Part shown: positions 8,454 through 16,069 of the stretch, one piece after another
How positions within the stretch are numbered: the stretch's first letter is position 1
How the letters are laid out: every line of letters begins with the position of its first letter
NCBI GenBank assembly: GCA_963818225.1
Contig: CAWFRO010000006.1
Span: forward strand, 1,178,001 to 1,242,000
Source: Palsa-504 sp963818225
Lineage (GTDB): Bacteria; Actinomycetota; Actinomycetes; Streptosporangiales; Streptosporangiaceae
Reading direction: 5' to 3'
DNA: 64,000 nt
Made by a program: the position numbers and the translations under genes
Notes under the pieces: model-generated
Databases searched by the model: none
The model's input: the letters and a program-made list of their open reading frames with translations, nothing else
Told to the model about the DNA's origin: nothing

Positions 8454-11282
8454 ATGCCGGAGAGACGGGGCGGCGCGCGACCGATGAGTGTAACTTCCGG
8501 ATGGCGCGACGGCGCGGGAGGCTTGACCGACCGGCGCCGCGAGCGTGGTGCGCTGGACCGGCTCGTCGAGGACGTTCGCTCCGGCGAGAGCCGGGCGCTG
8601 GTGGTGTCCGGCGAGCCCGGTATGGGAAAGACCGTACTGCTTGACTACCTGGCCAGCCAAGCGCGGGAATGTCGGGTGACACGCATAGCGGGCGTGCAGT
8701 CGGAGATGGAACTGGCCTATGCCGGGCTTCATCAGCTGTGCGGGCGGATGCTGGATCACGCCGACGCAATCCCGGCACCGCAACGGAATGTGCTGCACAC
8801 CGCGTTCGGGTTGGCCGTTGGCCCACCGCCCGAACCGTTCTTGATCGGCCTGGCGGTGCTCAGCCTCCTGTCGGAAGCAGCCCGAGAGAGGCCGCTGATC
8901 TGCCTGATCGACGATCTGCAGTGGCTGGATCAGGCGTCGGCGCAGGCGATGGGGTTCACGGCCCGGCGTATTGCGGCAGACCCGATCGGCCTGGTGTTCG
9001 GCTCCCGTGTGCCCGGCAGCGAACTGGCCGGCCTGCCCGAGCTCAAGGTCGAGGGGCTCCGGGACGATGACGCCCGGGCGCTACTCGACTCGGCGCTGGC
9101 CGGGCCGCTCGATCGGCAGGTCCGCGACCTGCTGGTCGCCGAGACGCGCGGTAACCCGCTGGCCCTCCTGGAGTTGCCACGCGGGCTGACACCAGCAGAA
9201 CTCGCCGGCGGATTCGGCTTGCCTGGCGCGGAGTCGCTGACCGGGCGGATTGAAAGCAGCTTCACTCGCCAGCTGGAAGGCCTGCCAGACCCGACGCGGC
9301 GCCTGCTGCAGCTGGCGGCAGCCGATCCCTCGGGAAACCGGTCCATGATCTGGCGGGCGGCCGAGCGCCTGGGCATCCCGATCCAGGCCGAGGCGCCAGC
9401 GGTGGCGGCGGGACTGGTCGAGTTCGGCGCGGGGGTCCGGTTTCGTCATCCGCTGGTGCGCTCGGCCGCCTACCGCTCAGCGACGCTGCCGGAGAGGCAA
9501 GAGCTGCACGCGGCGCTGGCCGAGGTGACCGATCCGCTGGCTGATCCGGACCGGCGGGCCTGGCATCGGGCCCAGGCCTCGGCCGGGCCGGACGAGGAGG
9601 TCGCGACCGAGCTCGAACGGTCAGCGGGGCGAGCGCAGGCCCGCGGTGGGCTGGCCGCGTCCGCTGCCTTTGCCGAACGGGCGGCGGCGCTGACCCCTGC
9701 ACCGGCTCGCCGCGTCCGGCGGCTGCTGGTAGCGGCCCGGGGCAAACGTGCTGCCGGGGCCCTCGACGCGGCGCTTGAGCTGCTTGCCGAGGCGCAGGCG
9801 GGCCCCCTGGACGCGCTGGGAACGGCCGAGGTGGAGCACCTGCGCGGACAGATCACCCTGGAACGGCGGCGTGGCCTCGAGGCCGCACAGCAGCTGGCCA
9901 GTGCGGCCAGACAACTCGAGCCCCTCAACGTCAAACTGGCGCGACAGACTCACCTCGAGGCGCTCGGAGCCGCGATATGGGCCGGCGACCTTGACCGCCC
10001 GGGAATGATCCTCCAGACCGCTGAGGCAGCGCGCGACGCGCCGTCGCTTCCCGGACCGCCGCGCCCAGTCGACGTCTTGCTGGACGCGTTCGCCATCCGG
10101 CTGACCCAGGGATACAAGGCGGCCGCGCCGGTGATGGCCCGGGCGCTTGACATGATTCTCAACCTGGCCCCGGTGAGCGGCATCGAAATCAACGACTGGC
10201 TGTGGCTCACGGGGGCCCGGGCCGGCGGGATCCTCGCCCTGGAGCTATGGGATGCGGACTCCCTGCAAGCACTGGCTGCTCGCCAAGTCCAGACGGCCCG
10301 CACAGCGGGCGCCCTGGTCCACCTTCAGTTCGCCTTGAACTTCCTGACCACAACACACATGCTCGCCGGTGAGCTGGACATCGCGGCCAGCCTTCTCGCC
10401 GAGGAGCGCATGATCGCGGAAGCAACCGGGAACCCGCCGGTCGCCTATACCGCCATGACGATCGCGGCGTGGCGAGGACGGGAGCGTGAGGCGAGTGAGC
10501 TGATCGGCGGCGCTCGACGGGAAGCGTCGGCCGGCGGCATGGGCAGGTTGGTCAACTTCGCGGATCAGGCGACAGCCGTGCTGTTCAATGGCCTGGGCCG
10601 CTACGACGCCGCATACGAAGCGGCCTCGCGCGCGTTCGAGCGAGACCAGATCGGGTGCGGGCCCTTCATCGTGGCTGAGCTGGCCGAAGCAGCCTCCAGG
10701 ACCGGCGACATACCTGCGGTGACGGCAGCGCTGGAATGGCTGGCCGGGCAGACGCGCGCGACCACAGCCGACTGGGCACTCGGAATTCAGGCGCGTATCC
10801 GGGCTCTGCTCGGCGACGGGCAAGACACCGAGGACTGGTATCGCGAGTCGATCGAGCGGCTTGGCCACACCCGCGTCCGCACCGAACTGGCGCGGACTCA
10901 CCTGCTGTACGGCGAATGGCTGCGTCGTGAGGGGCGACGCGCTGATGCGCGCGAGCAGTTGCGTACGGCGCAGGAGATGCTGGACGGGATGGGTTTGGAG
11001 GCGTTCGCCGAGCGAGCCCGTCGTGAGCTGGTCGCCACGGGCGAGACAGCGCGGAAGCGCAGCGTGGAGAGCGCCGCAATGCTGACCGCGCAGGAGGGCC
11101 TGATCGCCCGGCTAGCGGGAGACGGCCGGTCTAACTCGGAGATTGGCACGCAGCTGTTCCTGTCCACGCGAACGGTGGAATGGCACCTTCGCAAGGTGTT
11201 CAGCAAGCTTGGCATCAGCTCCCGCCGCGAACTGGACAGAACGCTGGGCCAGCTTAGGCAGGACGGTCGGCCGACCTCGTAG
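8454..11282 (+). CDS. Giant LuxR-family ATPase regulator (LAL type), 942 aa
   Basis: This is the second of two tandem LAL-type regulators. It has Walker A GEPGMGKT near residue 54, Walker B-like LICLIDDLQWLD, a TPR-like helical middle and a C-terminal LuxR HTH (SNSEIGTQLFLS, RTVEWHLRKVFSKLGI). In its ATPase domain the conserved blocks VQSEMELAYAGLHQLC and AETRGNPLALLELPRGLTP are shared with the upstream paralogue, indicating duplication. ATG 8454 is the longest start. ATG 8484 (peptide MSVTSGW) is also possible, and neither has a strong ribosome binding site. As a DNA-binding activator it may control the nearby hydrolase or SDR genes, but no binding site was identified. Confidence 0.87.
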   Translation: MPERRGGARPMSVTSGWRDGAGGLTDRRRERGALDRLVEDVRSGESRALVVSGEPGMGKTVLLDYLASQARECRVTRIAGVQSEMELAYAGLHQLCGRMLDHADAIPAPQRNVLHTAFGLAVGPPPEPFLIGLAVLSLLSEAARERPLICLIDDLQWLDQASAQAMGFTARRIAADPIGLVFGSRVPGSELAGLPELKVEGLRDDDARALLDSALAGPLDRQVRDLLVAETRGNPLALLELPRGLTPAELAGGFGLPGAESLTGRIESSFTRQLEGLPDPTRRLLQLAAADPSGNRSMIWRAAERLGIPIQAEAPAVAAGLVEFGAGVRFRHPLVRSAAYRSATLPERQELHAALAEVTDPLADPDRRAWHRAQASAGPDEEVATELERSAGRAQARGGLAASAAFAERAAALTPAPARRVRRLLVAARGKRAAGALDAALELLAEAQAGPLDALGTAEVEHLRGQITLERRRGLEAAQQLASAARQLEPLNVKLARQTHLEALGAAIWAGDLDRPGMILQTAEAARDAPSLPGPPRPVDVLLDAFAIRLTQGYKAAAPVMARALDMILNLAPVSGIEINDWLWLTGARAGGILALELWDADSLQALAARQVQTARTAGALVHLQFALNFLTTTHMLAGELDIAASLLAEERMIAEATGNPPVAYTAMTIAAWRGREREASELIGGARREASAGGMGRLVNFADQATAVLFNGLGRYDAAYEAASRAFERDQIGCGPFIVAELAEAASRTGDIPAVTAALEWLAGQTRATTADWALGIQARIRALLGDGQDTEDWYRESIERLGHTRVRTELARTHLLYGEWLRREGRRADAREQLRTAQEMLDGMGLEAFAERARRELVATGETARKRSVESAAMLTAQEGLIARLAGDGRSNSEIGTQLFLSTRTVEWHLRKVFSKLGISSRRELDRTLGQLRQDGRPTS

Positions 11283-11463
11283 CGGCCAGGATCCTTCGCG
11301 GCACCGGCGCTCCGGCATCAAGGCCAGTGTCAGGACCAGGGCTGGCACGGGCGCTAACCGGGACCCGGATGGGCGACGATTTCTGCCACGGCGCCGGTCA
11401 GGAAAGCAGGGATGGCATGCGGACATGGGATGAGACTCTGCACCAGCCTGGCGGCAGGGCGCC

Positions 11464-12279
11464 ATGACAGGCAAGGTCGCGGTCATAACCGGAGGTTCCC
11501 GGGGGGTGGGGGCCGGCCTGGTGGCCGGGTACCGGGGGCTCGGCTGGGCGGTGGCGGCCTCGGCTCGCTCGATCAGGCCCTCGCAGGACCCGGACCTGCT
11601 CACCGTGGCCGGTAATATCGCTGAGCCGGCAACCGCCGACCGGCTCATCGGCGGAGCACTGGAACGGTTCGGCCGCATCGACACCCTGGTCAACAACACG
11701 AGCGTCTACCTGTCCAAGCCATTCACCGACTACACGGCGGCCGACTACGCCGCCGTCACCATGGTCAACCTGACCGGGTTCTTCCGGCTGACCCAGCGGG
11801 CGGTCGCCGAGATGGCCATCCGGTATGGCGGCCACATAGTCAGTGTCCTGGTCACGGCCACCCCCATCACGGAGTCCGGACCGCCCGCGGCGCTGGTCGC
11901 ACTGACCAGGGGCGGTCAAGCGGCGGCGACCAGGGCGCTGGCCATTGAGTACGCCTCACGTGGCATCCGGGTCAACGCGGTCGCCCCGGGCATCATCCAG
12001 ACCCCGTTGCAGCTGGCCCGAAGCGACGAGACCCACAGCGGGCTGTATCTGCCTCTTGGCTACGCCGGCCAGGTCAGTGACGTCGTGGAGGCTGTCTTGT
12101 TCCTGGAGTCCTCGCCATACATCACCGGCGAGATCATCCACGTCGACGGCGGCCAGATCACCGCCCGGTTAGGACCCACCATGACAGCCGTCCGGGATGA
12201 CCATCGCCCGGGGTCTCTGCACGTCCAGGCGCCTCTTCTGGCAGTTTTCGCCATCAGCTCGGCAGTTTCAGGCAAGTAA
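11464..12279 (+). CDS. SDR-family protein without the usual catalytic Tyr-Lys pair, 271 aa
   Basis: This is a short-chain dehydrogenase/reductase-fold protein. The nucleotide-binding TGGSRGVG motif is at residues 9-16, an NNTS motif (NNAG in most members) at 77-80, and the NAVAPGIIQTP and HVDGGQ segments typical of the C-terminal half are present. The region where YxxxK should lie (about 138-150) reads SGPPAALVALTRGG. The catalytic Tyr is absent and the Lys position is Arg. I recall a related SDR subgroup with LTKGG at this place, so the enzyme may use a different mechanism or may bind without reducing. Roughly 30 residues after the usual SDR end look unrelated, suggesting a late frameshift or lost stop. 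Downstream genes are on the other strand. Confidence 0.75.
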   Translation: MTGKVAVITGGSRGVGAGLVAGYRGLGWAVAASARSIRPSQDPDLLTVAGNIAEPATADRLIGGALERFGRIDTLVNNTSVYLSKPFTDYTAADYAAVTMVNLTGFFRLTQRAVAEMAIRYGGHIVSVLVTATPITESGPPAALVALTRGGQAAATRALAIEYASRGIRVNAVAPGIIQTPLQLARSDETHSGLYLPLGYAGQVSDVVEAVLFLESSPYITGEIIHVDGGQITARLGPTMTAVRDDHRPGSLHVQAPLLAVFAISSAVSGK

Positions 12280-12442
12280 CCCGAGGGTGGTTGGTGATCC
12301 CGGGCCCGCGCCGGCGTAGTAGCCGGAGAAGTTCTTCGTACAGCTCCGGAGCCGAGAAATAGTTGATCTCTCCACCGAGCGCTACGACCGGCGCGGAGCC
12401 CAGAGCCTGATCAGGACCGGCTGAGGGCTCAGGCGGCATCAT
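12254..12442 (-). pseudogene. STAS-domain N-terminal fragment, 62 aa
   Basis: The minus-strand peptide has VVALGGEINYFSAPELYEEL, a good match to the first half of an anti-anti-sigma STAS domain (beta strand, then the S/T-A-P-x-L helix). The second half, including the phosphorylation-site loop, is missing, and the frame runs into unrelated residues before stopping. The start ATG at 12442 overlaps the end of the HdeD-like gene by 14 bases, so it may once have been the last gene of the hydrolase/HdeD operon. It also overlaps the 3' end of the SDR gene on the other strand. It is most likely a truncated gene. Confidence 0.4.
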
Positions 12443-12983
12443 GCGCCACCGGGCGCTGATTCTCGCCTGAGTGGCGCAGCTCGGCGCCGAGCACGATCTC
12501 GGATACGCCGAAGATCAGGGTGTACAGCCCGAACAGGAGGGCCAGGGTCAGCGCTCCCACGCCGGGACGGGCGACGAGCACGACACCGAAGGCGACCGAC
12601 ACCAGGCCGCCCAGGAGGAACATCGCGCGCATCCCGGCCGACTCCCCGCTGCCGAAAGCAGTGATGAACTCGAGGATGCCGCCGATGAACGCCCACAGGG
12701 CCACGACGAGGACCAGGACCAGCGCGGTAGGACCAGGCCAGGCCACCGCGATGATCCCGGCCGCGATGTCGACCAGGGCCAGCAGCAGGTGGCCGATCAC
12801 CGGCCCCGCGGCCCGGCTGCTGAAGGCGCGCGCCAGTTCCAGGAACGCGTCCATGAAGGCATACACGGCGAAGAGGATCACCAGGGCCAGGACCGTCACG
12901 CCGGGCCAGACAATGGCAATGATCCCGACGATGACGGCCAGGCTCCCGCGTCCTATCAGTGAGGTTGAAAGTGACTTGGACAT
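12429..12983 (-). CDS. HdeD-family membrane protein (DUF308), 184 aa
   Basis: This is an integral membrane protein of the HdeD/DUF308 family. It shows about six hydrophobic helices arranged as three similar hairpins, with the repeated IIAIVWPGVTVLALV and IIAVAWPGPTALVLV pattern typical of the family. HdeD in enterobacteria is linked to acid resistance, but the role in actinomycetes is unknown. The start at 12983 (MSKSLST) is chosen over an upstream in-frame ATG because it begins just before the first membrane segment and has GAGAGG upstream. The gene lies 31 bases after the hydrolase stop on the same strand, so co-transcription is likely. Confidence 0.85.
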   Translation of the reverse strand: MSKSLSTSLIGRGSLAVIVGIIAIVWPGVTVLALVILFAVYAFMDAFLELARAFSSRAAGPVIGHLLLALVDIAAGIIAVAWPGPTALVLVLVVALWAFIGGILEFITAFGSGESAGMRAMFLLGGLVSVAFGVVLVARPGVGALTLALLFGLYTLIFGVSEIVLGAELRHSGENQRPVAHDAA

Positions 12984-13014
12984 GGCTGGACCTCTCGGAA
13001 TTGCCGGCCAGTAC

Positions 13015-13947
13015 TCAGCTCGTCTTCCGGGGGCTGAAAAAGTCGATGAGGAGCTCGGTGACGCGTTCGGCCTCATCGTGGTGCACCCAGTGCGAGGCGT
13101 CCGGGAGCCGCTCGACGCGGTCCAGGTTGGGGACGTCGTCGTGCTCGGGCTCTGCGAGTTCGGGACCGAGGTAGCGGTCGCGCTGCCCCCAGATGACCAG
13201 GGTCGGGGCCTTGATCGGCCGGAGCGCTGCTTCGGCCTTCTTCTGCGAGGCCCGGACCGAGGAGCGGTAGTAGTTGATCATGCCGGAGGCCGCGCCCGGC
13301 TGGGACCAGGCCTCGATGTAGCGTTCGGTCTGCGCGGGGGTGAAGGCGGGGCGGGCGTCGCGCAGGAAGTGCCGGAAGAAGTGCCAGTGGTCGGCGTGCA
13401 CGACGGCTTCGGGCAGGTCCGGGAAGTCGAAGAAGAAGAAGTACCAGGACTTGCGGAGCTGGTCCGGGTGATGCAGCCCCTGCGAGAGCTTCCGCGGGTG
13501 GGCCGCGTTGAGGATGGCCAGCCGTTCGACCACCTCAGGATGGTTCATAGCGGTGGCCCAGGCGACGCTTCCGCCCCAGTCATGGCCGACCAGCGACGCG
13601 GTCTCGGCGCCAAGTTCTCCGATGAGCTTCTGGATGTCTGCGGCCAATCGGCTGATCTCGTAGGCCGCGACGCCCTTCGGCCGTGACGACAGGTTGTAGC
13701 CGCGCATGTCGGGCGCGACGACCCGGAAGCCCGCCGCGGCGAGCGGCTGAATCTGCTGGCGCCAGCCATACCAGAATTCGGGGAAGCCGTGCAGCAGGAG
13801 GACCAGTGGTCCCTCGCCGGCCTCGACGTAGTGCAGTCGCACGTCGCCGATTTCGGCGTAGCCCTCGCGCAGACCGTCGGGCCAGGGCTCTGGCTCCACC
13901 GTGGCCTTCTTCGATGAGCCGCTGGAGCGGTCCTGGGTTGTGCTCAT
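13015..13947 (-). CDS. Epoxide hydrolase-like alpha/beta-hydrolase, 310 aa
   Basis: This is a soluble epoxide hydrolase-type enzyme. HGFPEFWYGW (53-62) holds the HGxP oxyanion motif. The nucleophile elbow is GHDWGG with Asp123, a Tyr/Trp/Phe-rich lid lies between about 160 and 230, and DASHWVHHDEAE near the end supplies the His. The conserved order and length fit bacterial epoxide hydrolases that convert epoxides to diols. It is the first gene of a minus-strand set with the HdeD-like protein and a STAS fragment. The intergenic region shared with the divergent secreted carboxylesterase contains a long perfect hairpin. Confidence 0.88.
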   Translation of the reverse strand: MSTTQDRSSGSSKKATVEPEPWPDGLREGYAEIGDVRLHYVEAGEGPLVLLLHGFPEFWYGWRQQIQPLAAAGFRVVAPDMRGYNLSSRPKGVAAYEISRLAADIQKLIGELGAETASLVGHDWGGSVAWATAMNHPEVVERLAILNAAHPRKLSQGLHHPDQLRKSWYFFFFDFPDLPEAVVHADHWHFFRHFLRDARPAFTPAQTERYIEAWSQPGAASGMINYYRSSVRASQKKAEAALRPIKAPTLVIWGQRDRYLGPELAEPEHDDVPNLDRVERLPDASHWVHHDEAERVTELLIDFFSPRKTS

Positions 13948-14312
13948 TACTGCCTCCCTGGGGCTTGGATAGGACCGAAACTAATGACCGGCACCGCGTA
14001 TTCGCCCCCGTGGGGAGTACTGGTCTGGCTCTTTCCGGCAGACCAGTACTCCCCACGGGGATCTCAGCGAATAATCCGGTCCTGACCCGTAAGGCCAGAA
14101 CGCCTTTACCGCTGTTAGCGGCGGCAATAACCGACCGAAGCCTGATGCTGCGCGTGCTGACCCGGCACTGGCCGGTGGCCGAAGGGTGCCCGCACCAGTG
14201 GTCGGCGGGTACGCGGACCCGCGTTAGCACGGGCGCGAATGAATCCGCGAATCACCATTCTGGGCCTCAGACCAGACATCGATCCGGTCACCGGACCAAG
14301 GAGTGATGAAGC
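13948..14312. promoter_or_regulatory. Divergent intergenic region holding a long hairpin
   Basis: This 365-base gap separates the divergent epoxide hydrolase (minus) and carboxylesterase (plus). It holds a 22-bp perfect inverted repeat (listed separately) and an AGGAG-type ribosome binding site about 14299-14303 before ATG 14313. No gene is supported in it. Promoter boxes could not be assigned with confidence. Confidence 0.5.
14006..14060. repeat. Perfect 22-bp inverted repeat, 11-base loop
   Basis: The arm CCCCGTGGGGAGTACTGGTC plus TG (14006-14027) is exactly complementary to 14039-14060. The loop is GCTCTTTCCGG. The arm itself contains smaller palindromes (CCCCGTGGGG and AGTACT). The hairpin sits 59 bases upstream of the minus-strand start and about 250 bases upstream of the plus-strand start. 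There is no T tract and no coding sequence. It may be a regulatory site, a mobile miniature element or a recombination/attachment site. Confidence 0.85.
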
Positions 14313-15923
14313 ATGAAACCCAAACGTGCCCGGCCACTACGGCGTACGGCGTTGTTCGCCTTGCTGGCGGTCAGTACCGCGGCCACCGTCCTGTCCGCCG
14401 GCGCCGGCCGCGCGGCCGCAGCACCCTCCTCAGGAAGCTCCGGCCCGGTGGTGAACACCGCAGGCGGCCTCGTCCGCGGCACCAGCAGCTCCGGGGTGTC
14501 CACCTTCCTCGGCCTGCCGTACGCCGCTCCGCCGGTCGGCGACCTGCGGTGGCGTCCTCCGGCCCCGGCAGCGGGCTGGCGGGGCATCCGCGACGCCACT
14601 CAGTTCGGGCCGAGCTGCCCGCAGGCACAGGTGGGCAACCCGCTCCTCCCGCCCGGGACGATCAGCGAGGACTGCCTGTACCTCAACGTCTACGCGCCGG
14701 CGGTAGGCAGCGATGATCAAGGCGGCCGGCCGGTGCTGGTGTGGATCCACGGCGGCGGCCTGGTCCAAGATGGCGCCCGCGACTACGACGGCTCCAAGCT
14801 CGCGGCGGACGGCGTCGTGGTCGTCACGATCAATTACCGTCTCGGCGCGCTCGGCTTCCTGGCCCACCCGGCGCTGGCCTCCCGGCCGGGTGGCTCGGCC
14901 GGGAACTACGGGCTGATGGACCAGCAGGCGGCGCTGCGCTGGGTCCAGCGGAACATCGCCCGGTTCGGCGGCGACCCGCGCAACGTGACGATCGCGGGCC
15001 AGTCGGCCGGCGGCCTGTCGGTGCTGGCCCAGCTGGTTTCGCCCGGTGCCCGCGGGCTGTTCCAGCGGGCCATCGTGCAGAGCGGGACGTTCGCGCTGAA
15101 CCAGCGGCCGCTGGCCACGGCCGAGGCGGCCGGCGAGACGTTCGCCACGGCCGTCGGCTGCCCGGATCAGACCGCGGCGTGCCTGCGCAGCGTGCCGGTC
15201 AGTGAGCTGGTCGGCAAGTTCGGCGTGGAGATTCCCGGCGTCGTCGACGGCTCGGTACTCACCCAGCCGATCGGGACGGCGCTGGCCCGCGGGCAGTTCG
15301 CCCGGGTGCCGGTCATCAACGGCATCACCCACGACGAGGAACTGCTCTTCGTCGACGGCCTCAAGCTCACCGTGAGTCAGGGGACGAACATACCGCTGGC
15401 TGCGCCACTGATCAGCGACGCGAACTACGAGACCGACATTGCCCAGGCCCTGGGCGTGTCGCCCGCGCGGGCCGCGGCAATCGCGAACGTGTACCCGCTC
15501 AGCGCCAACCCGACGAGGCCGGACGAGGTCTTCGGCCTGGCCGTCTCGGACGCGAGCTTCGCGTGCCCGGCCCTGCAGGTCGACCGCTGGACCGCCGCGC
15601 GCGGCGTCCCGACGTACGCCTACCAGTTCAACGACGACGCCGCACCGGGATTCGGTCTGGGCCAGGCGACGCACGGGGCAGAACTCCCGTATCTGTTCGA
15701 CCTGCCGAACATGCCGGTCACTCTTAACCCCGACCAGCAGGCGCTCGCGGCCAGCATGCGGACGGACTGGGCCCGCTTCGCCGGGACCGGCGACCCGTCG
15801 TCGCGCGCGCTGCCCTGGCCCTCGTTCGGCGGGACCAGGGTGCTGTCGCTCGTGCCGTTGCAGTCGCAGGTCACGACCGACTTCGCCGCCGAGCACCACT
15901 GCTCGTTCTGGGCCGCCGGATAA
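14313..15923 (+). CDS. Secreted carboxylesterase, type B, 536 aa
   Basis: This is a type-B carboxylesterase/lipase that would hydrolyse carboxylic esters outside the cell. The N-terminus has a signal peptide with a basic RPLRR region, a hydrophobic core (about 12-30) and an Ala-rich cleavage site near residue 37. The catalytic domain has EDCLYLNVYAP (120-130), the HGGG oxyanion hole (146-149) and the GQSAGG elbow with Ser231. DEEL near residue 345 probably holds the acid, and THGAELPYLF carries the His. Length is typical. ATG 14313 is preceded by AGGAG about nine bases upstream. No neighbour is co-directional, so it is probably transcribed alone from the hairpin-containing intergenic region. 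Confidence 0.92.
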   Translation: MKPKRARPLRRTALFALLAVSTAATVLSAGAGRAAAAPSSGSSGPVVNTAGGLVRGTSSSGVSTFLGLPYAAPPVGDLRWRPPAPAAGWRGIRDATQFGPSCPQAQVGNPLLPPGTISEDCLYLNVYAPAVGSDDQGGRPVLVWIHGGGLVQDGARDYDGSKLAADGVVVVTINYRLGALGFLAHPALASRPGGSAGNYGLMDQQAALRWVQRNIARFGGDPRNVTIAGQSAGGLSVLAQLVSPGARGLFQRAIVQSGTFALNQRPLATAEAAGETFATAVGCPDQTAACLRSVPVSELVGKFGVEIPGVVDGSVLTQPIGTALARGQFARVPVINGITHDEELLFVDGLKLTVSQGTNIPLAAPLISDANYETDIAQALGVSPARAAAIANVYPLSANPTRPDEVFGLAVSDASFACPALQVDRWTAARGVPTYAYQFNDDAAPGFGLGQATHGAELPYLFDLPNMPVTLNPDQQALAASMRTDWARFAGTGDPSSRALPWPSFGGTRVLSLVPLQSQVTTDFAAEHHCSFWAAG

Positions 15924-16069
15924 CAGCTGACGCAACCCATCACCCGGGGCAGCCTGCGAGCCACCAGGCTCCAGGCTGTCCCGGCTGGCAGGAGAGCTCA
16001 TGGCGAGCTTCGAGGTGACGTCAAATCCTCCGCAGCAGCCTCCGTTCCGGGCCTGGCCACCAGCTCGGC

